Below, one piece after another: positions 46,205-58,273 of a stretch of DNA of 64,000 nucleotides (the stretch's first letter is position 1; every line of letters begins with the position of its first letter). The translations under genes were made by a program, and so were the position numbers. The stretch spans positions 3,658,001 to 3,722,000 of the forward strand of contig NC_063263.1 of assembly GCF_019578655.1 (NCBI RefSeq), written 5' to 3'. The notes beneath the pieces were generated by a model. It saw only the letters and a list, made by a program, of their open reading frames with translations, was not told the origin of the DNA and did no database searches. The DNA comes from Ricinus communis (lineage: Eukaryota; Streptophyta; Magnoliopsida; Malpighiales; Euphorbiaceae).

Positions 46205-48136
46205 TCTCGGCTCTCACTTACTGTCCATCCTCAGCTCCTTTAGCCGCTCGCTCCCGGGCTTTATTGCCGATCTCCTCGATGTTCAGTTCTTCCAAGAAGA
46301 ATAGATCAGCATCCGGAAACTTAGCCTTCATAGCCTCTTTAATAGCTTCCTCATAACTGGATAGGAGAAATGACATCTCCAAGTAGAAGTTGTCCTTCTC
46401 AACCTCCAGCTTCTCATTAACTGAAGTCTGATCAACAAGCTTAGAGGTAAGCGATGCATACTCCAATTCTAACTCGGCAATGCACAGATCGGCAGTTCTT
46501 TTCTCAGCCACGATTGAGCTAAGCTGAGTAGTAGCATTCTTAGCTTAGGCTAGCAGCTTGAGCCTTGCCCTCCCACTTTCACTCTCGAGCAGTAAATTCT
46601 TCAGACTGTTTTTGAAGGATATGTTGAGCAATCTCGGCTATCACGCGATCATGGGAAGCCTGCTCGCTCAGCTACCTCTCATAATTTTTTTGAGCGTTAC
46701 CTAATGTCACAGCCTGTAAGTTCGAGTGTGTATTAATACAAGCAAAATAAAAAAAGGACGGTTGATAAGAGATAAAGTTTCCTGAAGGATGAGAGACATT
46801 TGAAGAGCATGAAACTCAAAAGGATCGATGTTCTTGAGCTCCTTAAGGTCAGCTTTGAAGTTAACAGGACAACAAGCTCTACAGCTAAAGGAGGTGTTTG
46901 AACAGTCGGTCCCACCCTATATTTTTTCTCTAAGAAAGGCCAAGGATCAAGACAGTGGTTAGCAGTGAGAATGCCAACATCCATACTATCATCCTCGTCT
47001 ATCTCTCGAGGATGCTTTTCATGATTTCTAAAGGATGAAGGAGGGTGTATTGCTAAAGATTGTTCTTCAATCGGCAGCTTTGAGCTTGAGTCTGGAAAAG
47101 TCGCACTATTCTTAGGAGTATCGTGTTGAGCTGGGCAGGTGGAGGAGCAGGCGGGGCTGAGGACGAGGTAGCAGACCTCTTGCCTTTGTAAAGTTTGATC
47201 TTCTTTAGCTGCTTCAAATCAAAGGAAAAAGGAAATAAAAAGATCAAATTATAGAAACATAATTGGTATAAGAAATAACCGAACAAGCAAAGGGCTGAGT
47301 AGGTGTACCTGAAGAGTTGTCACCTTGCTCAGCTCTCTCCTGTTCGGATGTTTCAAGTTCGGCTAAAAATTGAGAAATAAGAGGAGTAATAGCAAGAGGA
47401 GTCCCTTATTTTATAACATTCAATAGGACTTTACAGTTGTTTAGGTCCTCCCTAAGATTTAATTTTAGTTGTTTTCGAGTAGGCAGTACATGCCATGTCC
47501 TTGGAAGATTGGTGAAGTCTGATAGATTATAGACAAGAAAATACTGATCTTGCCAATTATGAATTGAAGAAACAAGACCATCTAAAATTTTGTGACTAGC
47601 TCGGACCCTAAAATAAATAAAAGCATACTCAACTGCCCGAGCAACTAAATAAAAGGTGAAAAAGAAGTATAGAGTAGAAACCAAGTTAAAATCTTTACAA
47701 AATTGCTTAAAAGCAACTAGAAGACGAATGTAGTTGGGATGAAGTTGAGCTATAGAAATATTATTATCTAAGATCAAAACTTTAATAAAAGGATATAAAG
47801 GTAACCTAAGATTGTCTTTTAAAGTGCTCTTCATACAACATGGTTTACCTAAGGAGTGCTGTTATCAAGAAAATGCTCGGGACATTCCTTAAGGATGAAT
47901 TCAAAGGGGATGGTATACCGAGCTTTAAGGTTTTTGAGGCGAGGAAGGTCCATGGCAGAAGGATAGATGTGGTGATTTTTCTTACCATCCTTGGGGAAAT
48001 TTTTTAGATTTTCACCCTTTCCCTTATTAGAAGAGGGTGCCTCTTTACCAGGGGAATTGCCAGTGAGATTTTGAGAGAGAGTTTGGTCAAACTCCTCTCT
48101 GGAATTCTTAGGGCTAACATTTTCTAGAGGTTCCAT
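46205..48136 (-). pseudogene. Antisense ORF region of the Tat element (gypsy-type transposon domain)
   Basis: On the strand opposite to gag-pol. 48136-47849 is the N-terminal part (acidic and basic, low complexity, ending CPEHFLDNSTP). 47834-47406 reads LRLPLYPFIKVLIL, then ISIAQLHPNYIRLLVAFKQF and WQDQYFLVYNL; this is the pattern of the putative gypsy-type transposon domain (PF04195-like). 46511-46218 is a coiled coil (ELEYASLTSKLVDQTSVNEK) ending FPDADLFFLEELN. Stops and register changes separate the parts, so the ORF is decayed or needs splicing (46550-47400 is unclear). Such extra ORFs in reverse orientation have been described from Tat elements; their role is unknown. Confidence 0.65.
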
Positions 48137-48670
48137 TTAGCAAAGTGAAATAGCAACCAGAGAAAGAAAACAGAAGAAGAAGAGGAAGAAAGACACAAAT
48201 AAATGAAGCAAAATCACAAGATATAAAGGACTTACTGGTGAGTATCTACAGAAAACCTCAAGGATGAACCAAGAAAAAAAGAAAAGATCAGAGGCTTTTG
48301 GCAAGTTGATGGCAAAAGAAGAAATGAAGGAAACAGTGATATGAAAAAAAAATTTAACCTACAAAAAACGCTAGTAGGCCAAAATATTCCTCGATATTAT
48401 GACAGAACATTCCAGAAATCAAGGATATAACTATCTTTCAGTAAAGCATAAATGATAAACAATTGTCATTATGAAAGCCGCGATGAACAAAACATCATTG
48501 GGCATGTCAAACGTTACAGACGTTTCAAATTCAAATAATGTAGCCGAGCTTACTTCCTAATTAACTGTAATACGCTAGCCTAATGCTTTAAAAGTGCCAA
48601 GCTTGCTACCACATACGAATTACTGAGCATTGGTAAAATGAGGAATACCGAGCATAAATACTCTCAGACA

Positions 48671-48680
48671 AGAGGGGGGA
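48671..48680 (+). other. Polypurine tract of the Tat element
   Basis: AGAGGGGGGA lies five bases ahead of the second LTR-like copy, where second-strand priming is expected. Confidence 0.7.
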
Positions 48681-48684
48681 CTAA

Positions 48685-49063
48685 TGATAACGAGTACCAT
48701 AATACCAACCTGTCCCACTCAAGAAAGGCGGGGTTGACTAGAGATTGCATCCCAATATAACTAGTACTCTAAGAGATCGTATCTTAAGAGGGACTCTAGT
48801 CATAGAGTTTGACTCGACCTAGAATTCTGCTAATAAACAAGAATACAAATCCTGATATGATTGGGATAACCTACAAATATGGAGTTTCTCTCCTAAAAGG
48901 ACTAGAGGACCTTCAAGGTTTAAATAAGGAATGGGGGCACCATACTTATAGGTACATGTTATCTTACACTCTTATACACTTTAGCCACCCTTTTACAAAT
49001 TATTGACTTTATCATCAGAGTGAGTGGTCAGACAACCCCGTATGGCGCTTTCTAACCATCCTT
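48685..49063 (+). repeat. 3' LTR-like copy of the Tat element
   Basis: Starts TGATAACGAG right after the polypurine tract and matches 40238-40613. Shared sequence runs through TGGCGCTTTCTAACCATCCTT. Beyond 49063 only vague similarity to the left copy remains. Confidence 0.65.
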
Positions 49064-49204
49064 CAAGTACTCTGAAGATTAAGGTCCGCCTTTAAAGGTC
49101 TTTATTGATAGCTCGCCCCTATCGACCGAGTTATCAGGAATAATGCAATAAATATGGTGCAGGTTCTTAGTCTATAATGTATATTTTGAGAGATTTTCCA
49201 TGAA

Positions 49205-49237
<33 letters not shown>

Positions 49238-49645
49238 ACAACCACAACGTTACGCCCTAAAATAGAACTATACGGAGCCTTCTAAATGACCTAGAATTTC
49301 GTCTACTACACTCTTTCTTATACTATTACTGCTCGTACAAAAATAATGCCTTGAGGAATCTGTGCATTGATACTAACGTATGAGACTAGTGCCTTTGACT
49401 GTCCCTTGAGACTAGTGAAGTCATTCGGGATCAAAGTCATCAGGAGCCTCCCCCTGCCCCATAACAAGTCGAAAACCCTCTATATCTATAGGAGAACGCA
49501 GTTGATGCAGTTAAAGCCGGTATCAATGAAGTATCGAATAAACTATTGCCTCTGAGCTCTCAATATTATATATATATATATATATATGGTTCCATAGTAA
49601 GCCGAGAGCATATGTATCCCTAGTGTTATGATTGTCTAAGGTCAA
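49064..49645. other. Non-coding stretch with microsatellites
   Basis: Contains (CT)n(AT)n at about 49207-49239 and (AT)n at 49562-49588. It may be further LTR or leader sequence of the Tat element. No gene recognised. Confidence 0.4.
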
Positions 49646-49654
49646 TCTCACAGG

Positions 49655-49995
49655 TTTTAATACTCCTCTTTAAGATTAGCCTTAGCCTTGGACATTCCCT
49701 TCTTCAACTTTAAAACTTTAAATTTTTCTCTTGGATGTGCCTTGGTTAGTATATTGCTAACTAAACTTTGAAGCATAGATGCCAAATTTAATATGCAAAT
49801 TTTCTTCTGCCTCTGTGATTGCAAACACTAAATATTGATATATTTGGTTTGACCATACTAATTTGTGTTTCCTATAATGGCTTTGGCTAATTTGTTGTCA
49901 TAAAAAAATTCAATCGAAAATAATTGAACAAATTCCAAATCAAAGAGCAATTTTCTAATTCAAATATTATGGTTTGCAGCAAGCCAAAAGAACTT
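49655..49995 (-). pseudogene. Ty1/copia RNase H tail
   Basis: Minus-strand pieces resemble the end of a copia polyprotein: FYDNKLAKAIIGNTN (compare the CDNQAAIxIAxNP pattern), YGQTKYINI (compare RTKHIEID), and SNILTKAHPREKFKVLKLK (compare LADxxTKxLPxxxFxxL). Several stops are present. No other copia domain was found next to it. Confidence 0.55.
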
Positions 49996-50149
49996 TGGCA
50001 AATGATTCTCAAACAATAGGGACCTCTCTATAACCATTTTGTTTTTCTTTTCCGATAAACCTTCTCCTTTTAGTACATAAGCTACTATTTGCTGAAGTAC
50101 AATGTCAAATGGTTAAAGTGTTAATTTGTCTTTTGAACTTGGAGTCAAT

Positions 50150-50960
50150 GGGTAGTTAACCTATATTTTAATTTTCTGGCCAATTTCCTATATGTTTGTG
50201 GATATGCTGTAATATTGAAATTTAATGATGATTCAAATAGCCTCCAAAGAGTCATCCAAAAGTGACTAAGGAACTTAATGTCACAATCAAATATAAATGG
50301 TCTTTGGCACCCATGCAACCTCACAACCTCTCTAAAGAAGAGTTTGGTTGTGAAGATGTATTTATAATCCTTTTACATGGCAAAAAATGTGTCATCTTGG
50401 AAAACCTATCCACTACAACAAATACAAAATTCATATCTCATTGAGTTTGTGGTAAACCCAACACAAAGTACATAAAAAGATTCTTTTATATAGCATTAGG
50501 AATAGGCAATAGCATGTACAACCCAGTATTTTTATCTAACCCATCGCCAGTTGATATACATAACACCTAGACATAATATTATTCATATCCCTTCTCAATC
50601 TAGGCTAATATTACCTTCTATTCACAGCTTTAGTAGTTTTATCTCTTCCAAGATGACTGGATAAACTACCACCATGCAAGTCTTTAATGACCTTCTCACG
50701 AAGAGAACTACAAGGAAGATAAAGTTGTCCACTATTCATGAGAAAACCATCACTAATATAAGAATGATCACATGGCTACTTATTCATACAACTAGCCCAT
50801 ATATGCTCGAATTCATCATCATCCATGTATAACTCTTTCAATGTCTCAAAAACCACTATACCTAACTCAAGGTTTTCAACAAGGCCACTCATTGACTCAA
50901 AGCGTGTACCACCCTATTTTGCTGCCCTAACTTACGAATGAATTTATAAGGGAATTTCTG
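50150..50960 (-). pseudogene. Chromovirus-like integrase remnant
   Basis: Minus-strand pieces in changing frames. LREKVIKDLHGGSLSSHLGR followed by DKTTKAVNRR is the zinc-finger region, [20 protein letters not shown] with a following HFW is the part around the second catalytic Asp, and [17 protein letters not shown] stands in place of the motif with the catalytic Glu (Glu not conserved). Heavily decayed. Confidence 0.65.
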
Positions 50961-52500
50961 TATATAAGCTGACCACCTAGCATGCATATCACTCATAATT
51001 TGCTTTGTGTGCTTAAGTACTTTAAAGCCTGATGATCAGTGTAAAGAATAAACTTGTTGGCTAAGGGATAATGCTCCTAAGTTTTCAAAGCCCTCTGAAC
51101 AACATAAAATTCTGTCATAAGTAGGCCATTTGCACCTAGCTTCACAATTTTCACTAAAGGAGGCTACTAGCCTCTTCTTTTAGGATCAAATAGCCCTTAC
51201 ACCTACTCTATTAGCATTACACTCTAGCTTAAACAACTTCTCAAAATCTGGTAATGCTAAAACATGTGTTGTGCTCAACTTCTCTTTGATTAAAGCAAAA
51301 TTACTCTCTTACTCCTCACTCCAATGAAACCTCCCTTTCTTCAAGCACTAAGTAATAGGTGCTACAATGCTATTGAAATGTTTAATGAACTTCTTATACA
51401 ATTTTGCTAACCCATGGAAGCTCCGTACATCGCTTACATTCTTTGGTGTAAGCCACTCGCTAATAGCTTTCATTTTATCTTCATCTACTTTAATCCCGTC
51501 AATACTCACCTCACAATCAAGAAACATTAAGCTATCCCTCATAAAAAACACACTTTTTTAAATTCGCATACAATTTAATTTCCTCAACACCTTAAACACC
51601 TCCTTAAGGTGCCAATATGCTCCTCCATCAATTTTCTATGAATCAAATATCATTAAAATAAACAACTATAAATTTGCCTAAAAAATATTGTAGTACTTGA
51701 TTCATAAGCCACATGAAAATACTAGAAGCATTAGTTAGCCTAAAAGGCATGACTTACCATTCATATAGTCCGTCTCTTTTCTTGAATGTCGTTTTCCATT
51801 CATTACCTGGACGAATTTTGCTTTGATGATAGCCACTCCTCAAGTAATTCTAATTTAATGATAGTCGCTCTTCAAGTCAATCTTACTAAACATAACAGCT
51901 CCACTTAGCTGATCAAACATATCATCCAACCTTAGAGTATGGAACCTATATCCAATGGTAATTTTATTGATCCCCTACTATCAACACACATTTACGTACT
52001 CCCATCTTTCTTAGGCATCAACAAAGCTGGAACTGCAGAGGGGCTCATGCTAGTCTGAATATGCCTTTTGCTTAGCAAAATTTCGTTCTTCTTAGGGCTC
52101 ATACTATAATAAGTAGGTTAGGAAGAGAAGTACCTGAAACAAATCTATATGGTGTTGTATGTCACACATTAATGGTAACCCTGCAGACAAACCCTCGGGA
52201 ATAACATCATCAAACTCCTCTAACAAAGTTTGCACCTCTACCAAAATTTGATATGCAACTAATTCTCTAATTTCTACCTTTCCCTTTACCACCATCAAGT
52301 GCACTTCTTGGGTTTCCTTACACTCGCCCATAAAAGAAGATGGACCATGTACTATAGGTAGAAAGTTCCTTCCTTCTGTTTTTAAAGCCTTGGGTTGGTT
52401 CTTCTTAATAAAAGGCACCAATGTATACCTTATTCTATCATTTTTCAATTAATATACTTTACTCTTACCTGAGTGTTTAGCATCCACATCATACTATCAA
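50961..52500 (-). pseudogene. Chromovirus-like reverse transcriptase and RNase H remnant
   Basis: Frame 52448-52104 has VEVQTLLEEFDDVIPEGLSA and LMCDIQHHIDLFQ, the entry to reverse transcriptase. Between 52100 and 51560 the core can be followed in broken frames. Frame 51551-51348 has [20 protein letters not shown] and [20 protein letters not shown], the link to RNase H. The wording of these motifs is closest to chromovirus elements (CRM-like), a tentative call. Confidence 0.7.
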
Positions 52501-52538
52501 GGACGCCTAAATAAAATATGGCAAGCATCGATATCTAC

Positions 52539-52653
52539 AACATCATAATATACCTCATCATTATACTTGCTAATGGACAATGATACCTTACAACAACATC
52601 ATAATATACCTCATCATTATACTTGCTAATGGACAATGATACCTTACAACGTA
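52539..52653 (-). repeat. 56-bp perfect tandem duplication
   Basis: The sequence from AACATCATAATATACC at 52539 is repeated from 52595 without an observed difference. 56 is not a multiple of three, so the duplication shifts the frame of the retroelement coding region around it. Confidence 0.85.
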
Positions 52654-54140
52654 CACTCACCCGAATATCGCCAAATCTTTTAATCCACCAAAGAGTGTAT
52701 GGGTTAGTATGACCTTTTGTCGCTAACTGTGCCTCCCAACATCTTTAATTATTATATTTTTCTAATTCCCACTATCAATAATAAGATCACACAAAATCCC
52801 TTGCCTAGTTCACCTAGTGCAAAAAGGCTTATGGCATTGAGTATCATCACCATACTTTGGAGATAACATGAGTTTTCTTACTGCACAATTGTACTCTTCC
52901 TGCTTATAATCCTCATCCTCCTCAGGCTCGCACACCTCATCCCCTATAAAATCATCATCCTTCTCCACTATATTCACTGCCCTCCGTTTAGGACACTCAT
53001 TAGAATGATGACCAACCTCTCCACATCTATAGCACTTAGCATTGAATTTTTTGTATAAGGATCATTATTTTTGGCAAGAACACAAATATTGCCCTTACCT
53101 CCTTCCACTATTGCTCCCTTCCTTTTTTCCTACACCTATATTGGCAGTCTCCACAATATTATATACAAAAAGGGTACTTTTTCCCTTATCACTTAAAGCC
53201 TTGTTGTCTATACTCCCATATTTTCTGCAATTAGTACTATGAGTTTGCTCTTGAAAGAGTAATTCAATCTTCATGGCCAAATTCTTAGCCTCTTGCACAT
53301 TGAAAACCATATGTACCCTAATTTTGTCTCTTATATTTTGCTTCAAATCACTCAAATATCTTGCCACATATTGGTTCTCACTTTCTAACAAATGATTCCT
53401 CTCTACGAATCTCAAAAATTCAGTAGTATATTCATTCATACTCCTACTACCCTATCTACATCTTTGATAAGTATAAAAAAAAATATTGCTCATAGTCCAG
53501 GGAAAATCCTACCTCTTAATAATTGTTTCACCCGGCGCTAAGTTTGAGCTGAACCACACCCCTCTCTCATCCCAGTCTCCCTCAATCTATCGCACCATAT
53601 TGGTGCTCCTTCTTTTAATCTATAAGCAACAAATTTAACCTTCCTATCATTGTGCAACTCAGTATATTTAAAGAACTATCCACTTTGATCAACTAGTCTA
53701 AAAATTCCTTAATATCAAGATCACCAGTAAGGTTAGGGATATCTATCTTTAATCTATATTCATTATTGTCTCTGTAATTCGGTTGCCAATATAGTCTACC
53801 TCTCTGTCTACCATATAAAAAGTTGGCCTTCTTATCTGAAGTGTCATCAAATTCCACAGCTGGTATTCTTTGATTTTATACATTAGGGAAGAGATTAATA
53901 ATGGGTCTAATGGGCCAATTCCTCCATCGTGTTCTTCATCATTACTCCCGTTCCTTTGGCCAATAATAAGTATTAATGCTTGCAACTAGGTTTGAAATGC
54001 TTCCAATTGTCGTGTCATGTTTTGATTTAATTATTCAGATGACCGTAACTGCTCTTCAATTGCACTCTAAATAGCATGCAATCCCTGATCATTATCTTGG
54101 GATTGGTTGCCACCACTAGCACTAGTATTAGCCATTGGTT
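52560..54140 (-). pseudogene. Chromovirus-like gag and protease remnant
   Basis: A start with MANTSASGGNQSQDNDQG lies at about 54134, next to the LTR. Frames 53985-53749 and 53439-53095 are gag (EYTTEFLRFVERNHLLESEN, QYVARYLSDLKQNIRDKI, NVQEAKNLAMKIELLFQEQT). The CCHC knuckle CYRCGEVGHHSNECP is at about 53035-52990. After an acidic linker, LCDLIIDSGN near 52790 is the protease site, directly followed by a stop. Confidence 0.75.
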
Positions 54141-54165
54141 GAAAGAAACTCACTCCGATAACACC

Positions 54166-54840
54166 TGATACAGCGTGTAGCGTGATTAATCAACACATGA
54201 TTGATCAGCAAATAAGCACGTCTCAATTTAGAGAGCAATTCTAAATTTAGAGAATAAATAAAGTGAAAGCTTTAGTTATATTTGATTATTTGATAAGAAG
54301 TGATAAAAATCCTTAAAACAAACCCTAAAAGAGATATTTATACCGTAGGTATAGTTTGGTATAGTAGGAAAAAAATTAATATCCTAAAACAACTAAAATA
54401 AGAAATTCACACGATTAAAAAAACACTGCTCGTGACACGGTCATGTCATGCCCATGCCTCAAGCCATGCTCCTTACTGAACCATTTGGCAGATCCTGAAG
54501 CAACTATACTTTGGTCATACTTTAAGTTGTGTAAGCTTTTTGACAAAATGTCAAATTGTAATACAGACACCGATGTGCACATGCTTCATGTCGTGCACCA
54601 TTCTAGACAAAACATACACTTTAACACGACTTAAGCACGACCGTGCTTCAAGTCGTGTCGGCTTTTTGATAAAAAGACAGATTGTAACACAGACACCAAC
54701 ACACCCTTGCTTCAAGTTGTGCTCCCTTCTAGACAAAACATACACTTCAACATAACTTATGCACGACTGTGCACAGAACTTAACCCTTGCTTGAACGCTC
54801 CGCGTTAGTTCGTCCTCAAACCACTAATCTACTGTATCCA
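54166..54840 (-). repeat. 5' LTR of the chromovirus-like element
   Basis: Ends TGATACAG (54166) and CTGTATCCA (to 54840) are imperfect inverted copies. On the minus strand the LTR is followed, after two bases, by TGTTATCGGAGT, close to the initiator-Met tRNA primer site TGGTATCAGAGC. Inside is a tandem pair of about 125 bp (about 54523-54632 and 54650-54760) sharing CTAGACAAAACATACACTT. No matching 3' LTR was found on the left. Confidence 0.65.
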
Positions 54841-56438
54841 GCTCTGCAAGTAGATCACATGAAAGTTTTCCGCCTAGCCCCACTGGCCTCATAGTTTTGT
54901 TACTTTAGTGGATTTTAGAACTTTCCAAATGGTCATCCATCCTTTTTTTTAGATCCAACATGTTTAATTTTAGAGTTTCTTCAACTCTTACACTAAACTA
55001 TTAAAAAACATGTCATGTGATTGGTTCCAACTCTTTATATATATATATATATTTCAACCATTTTCTAATAACTTGTTTCAATGTGAGATTTAATTTATTA
55101 AATGCATCCTCATATCCTAGAGGTTTACTTGCTAGAACTGTTCCATGTCCAAGCATCTTGCCTTTATTCTAACATTCACTCTACTTCTTTAGGCTAGACT
55201 GTTACATTTAGTATGTTCATAAACCTTTTTGGAGAATCCTATTTTCTTAGAGAGTTGATGAAGAGTCTGAGAAGATGCAGTGATAGTTGGAAAGGTTTGT
55301 TGAAGATCAACAACTAGGTAGAATTAATTTGTTGTGGTTATATGCTTCATTAGTTGGAAAAAATGGGTGTAAACTCAAACTCACAAATCCTTTATGTAAA
55401 GAAAAAAAACAAGGAGGCAACACAAAAAAATCATTTTATTAAATAGGTTATAGGCAGAAGAAATATTGAAATACAAAATACTCTTTTAATTAACCAGAAG
55501 ACCACCATTAAACGCATAGAAAATAATAACAAAATGCCTAAACTCTTAGACACCATCACAACCACCACCAAACAAATATTTCTTATAAACTAGTACAAGA
55601 CTGCTACTTATAGTAACTACCAATTGACAAAGTCAAAGTCAATTGAACATGAACTAAATAAACTTACTGATTTTTGCATTGTCTTTTCTTTAACATAACA
55701 AGCCTTTACCTACGCGTCCTGTTGTTAATCTTTGTCCGTTCGATACGGTTAATGGCAGCTCGAGCATTAGATTATCTTAGTTTTCTTTCATGAATCTCTT
55801 GTGATTATGATATAGTTCTCTATTGGTGTGTATCTGCAAACATGGTATAAATACTCTAGTACAAAACTTCATATGAAATTTAAGTAAATAAAAATCATTT
55901 ACAAGGAAAAGAAGAAAAAAGGAAAAAGAAAAAAGAAAAATAAAAATACTTCTCTCGTTTAGTTTAGTGTTAACTATGATATACTTTATTTGATGATTAA
56001 TTTTCTTTAATAGTTGATCATTTCTGTTGCTTGGTAGTCACATAAAGACAGGCGTGCAAGAAACAAAAGGTGCTCATTCGTAGAACTGTTCCATTTTCCA
56101 ATCATGATGAGCCATGATTTTATATCAACTTGCACATCATTTTTCTTTCTTTTATTGCATTTATAGAATTGTATATTGCACCAAGTTAGCAAGAATTAGT
56201 GATTACAAAGAAGACGAGCTTTGTATATAATGATTAAGAATTGCTTCTGCGGTCTTAAATCTAAATTATATTCAAAATTAAAGACGACTTTACAATAAGA
56301 CCAATTAGAAAAGAAACATATCTTAATCATAAGACATATTCAACCATCTCGGCTAATGTATTCATTTCACCGTCATACACAAGCCTCTTTGAGGCCATCT
56401 CCATAGCCTATGATCACTGGTTCATTTACTTTCTCAAA
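54841..56438. other. Intergenic, upstream of the phytocyanin gene
   Basis: AT-rich, with (TA)n near 55036-55050. No coding region. The last few hundred bases should contain the promoter and leader of the phytocyanin gene, but I see no unambiguous TATA box to name. Confidence 0.45.
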
Positions 56439-58273
56439 ATGATCAAATTAGCTATGCGAGAGATCAAGATTTTGGAGGGTTGTCGAAGCTTTCTCTTTGT
56501 TGGTGTTTTGATCACTGGATTGTTCTTCAGTTGTGTGAGATCTGAAGTTTATACAGTTGGTGATGATGAAGGGTGGATTTCGGATTCGAACTACGATTCA
56601 TGGTCACGAAAATACAATTTTAGCGTTGGTGATGTTCTTGGTATGTAATCTTCAATCTCATTTATTTCTTGTTCATTAGCTTCTTTTCCAAGTGTTGTTA
56701 ATAATTTGATCCCTGTAAAATCTTTAGTGGGTTTATATGCTGTTTATAACAAATTTGACATATATGCTTTTCTTAATGTTATAAATATGGATAATGTAGT
56801 TTTGTTTTGGTAACAAAATACTAATTTATTTTATTTTAATTGTTCAACTTTAATTTTATTTCATTTTAATTATTTTATAAATAAAAATTGATATATGACA
56901 AAAATAATTAATAAAAAGAAGAAAAACATACATTATATCAATTTTGACAAGATGACTAAATTGTAATTAAAATTTAAATTGATTGATTAAAATAAAGTAA
57001 ATTAAAATTTTATAATCTAAATAAAATTAAATAAAAAATTCAGATATCCACTATATCTTTATCCAAATTTGAATCAGATATCCACATGCACACGGTTTTA
57101 TCTATATGGCTTGTCTATGTAGGCAAATGAATTTCTACGTCAGAGAAGCCATGTAGGTAAAAGCATATATTTTATCAGGTTTGGATAAAACTGTAACAAC
57201 ATAAAATGTACATTTACCAAATTATTATTAGATTATAAAATATATATGAATCAGCATAGTTTATAGTAGATATAGGCTAAAATAAAAAAGAAATTGAATT
57301 TGATTGCATGAATTTTTTTCTAATTAATTCAATGACGAGCAAATTAATTAACTAGACAACATATATAGAAATGGAAAAAAAGAAGAATAGAAAAAAATTA
57401 TTAAGAAGCCATTACAATATTTTTACTAATTCTTCTTATTCGGTAAGTCAATTTGTTTTCAAAAGACTTTACTGAACTATCATTTGGTTCAATGTATTTT
57501 TATTTAGAGTCTAAATTTTTTTTTTTATCATTTTGATCTCCTGCGAATATGATTATTAGCAAACAACATCGCTAAGAGATTCTGACGTGACATGTAAATA
57601 TGCACTATTATTTTAATTGCCACATTAGCACCTGCTAATATTATTGTGCAATTTGGCTATTCTTAAACCACAATATCCAAAGTGAAAATATGTTAAATCA
57701 CAATGTAGTTTAATAAAGTTTTTTGTTTATTATTATTTGCATAATTAAATGAAATTAACCAAAACAAATAATTAATACATGAACTTTTAATTCTAAAAGA
57801 ATGTGTATTAGAATAGGTTTAGGTAATGGAAACTTCTTAGTTACCCCAGTGATAGGTGTTCCTATTTAAATTCATGCTCAACTTGTTATTTCATGATGGT
57901 GGATGTAGTGTTCAAGTATGTGAAGGGGCAACATAATGTATATGAAGTAATGGAGGGAACATATCGATCATGCGATGTAAGCAGAGGAGTGATAGAAAAG
58001 TATGAGAGTGGGAAGGATGAAGTGAGACTCACCCAACAAAAAAAGTATTGGTTCATTTGTAATGTAGCTGGTCATTGCCTTGGAGGAATGAGGTTTAACA
58101 TTGATGTCAAAGCATCCACTTCTGTTCCTGTTCCTGTTCCTGATACTAATTCTACTTCATCCCCACCAACTGAACAACCCCCACCACCTCATTCACCTGC
58201 ATTTTCTATTTCTTTTGACAGGTGGACCTTTTTGTTGTACCTTCTCGCATTTCTAAATTTATTCAATTTGTAG
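56439..58273 (+). CDS. Phytocyanin (blue copper protein), GPI-anchored type
   Basis: Two exons, 56439-56640 and 57909-58273, joined by a 1268-bp GT-AG intron in phase 1, give 188 residues. A signal peptide is likely up to about residue 35 (SFLFVGVLITGLFFSCVRS). The plastocyanin-like domain runs from EVYTVGDDEGW to about residue 135. All four type-1 copper ligands are present: His76, Cys118, His123 and Met128 (FICNVAGHCLGGM); Cys89 and Cys124 can form the usual disulphide. Met as axial ligand indicates a uclacyanin/plantacyanin-type site rather than stellacyanin (Gln). After a Pro/Ser/Thr-rich linker (PTEQPPPPHSP) comes a hydrophobic tail, so a GPI anchor is likely. The protein should sit at the outer plasma membrane or cell wall; the electron-transfer partner is unknown. 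The intron placement in the domain is typical of the family. The intron holds a MITE copy. Confidence 0.88.
56800..57030. mobile_element. AT-rich MITE in the phytocyanin intron
   Basis: Related to 13345-13630: both have an ACAAAATxxTAATTTATTT-like left end, a TGACTAAATT core and an AAATTAAAATTTTA right end, and the ends are inverted counterparts. Exact borders and a target duplication could not be fixed. Confidence 0.45.

Larger units (their letters stand above)
40238..49063 (+). mobile_element. Tat-lineage Ty3/gypsy retrotransposon
   Basis: On the plus strand the order is LTR-like copy (40238 to about 40613), gag, protease, reverse transcriptase, RNase H, a second RNase H, integrase, a tandem array, an antisense ORF region, a polypurine tract (48671-48680) and a second LTR-like copy from about 48685. 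A second, archaeal-type RNase H between the first one and integrase, and additional ORFs between pol and the 3' LTR, are known marks of the Tat lineage (Ogre/Retand-type). Many stops in pol show an old, inactive copy. No target duplication could be recognised. Confidence 0.75.
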
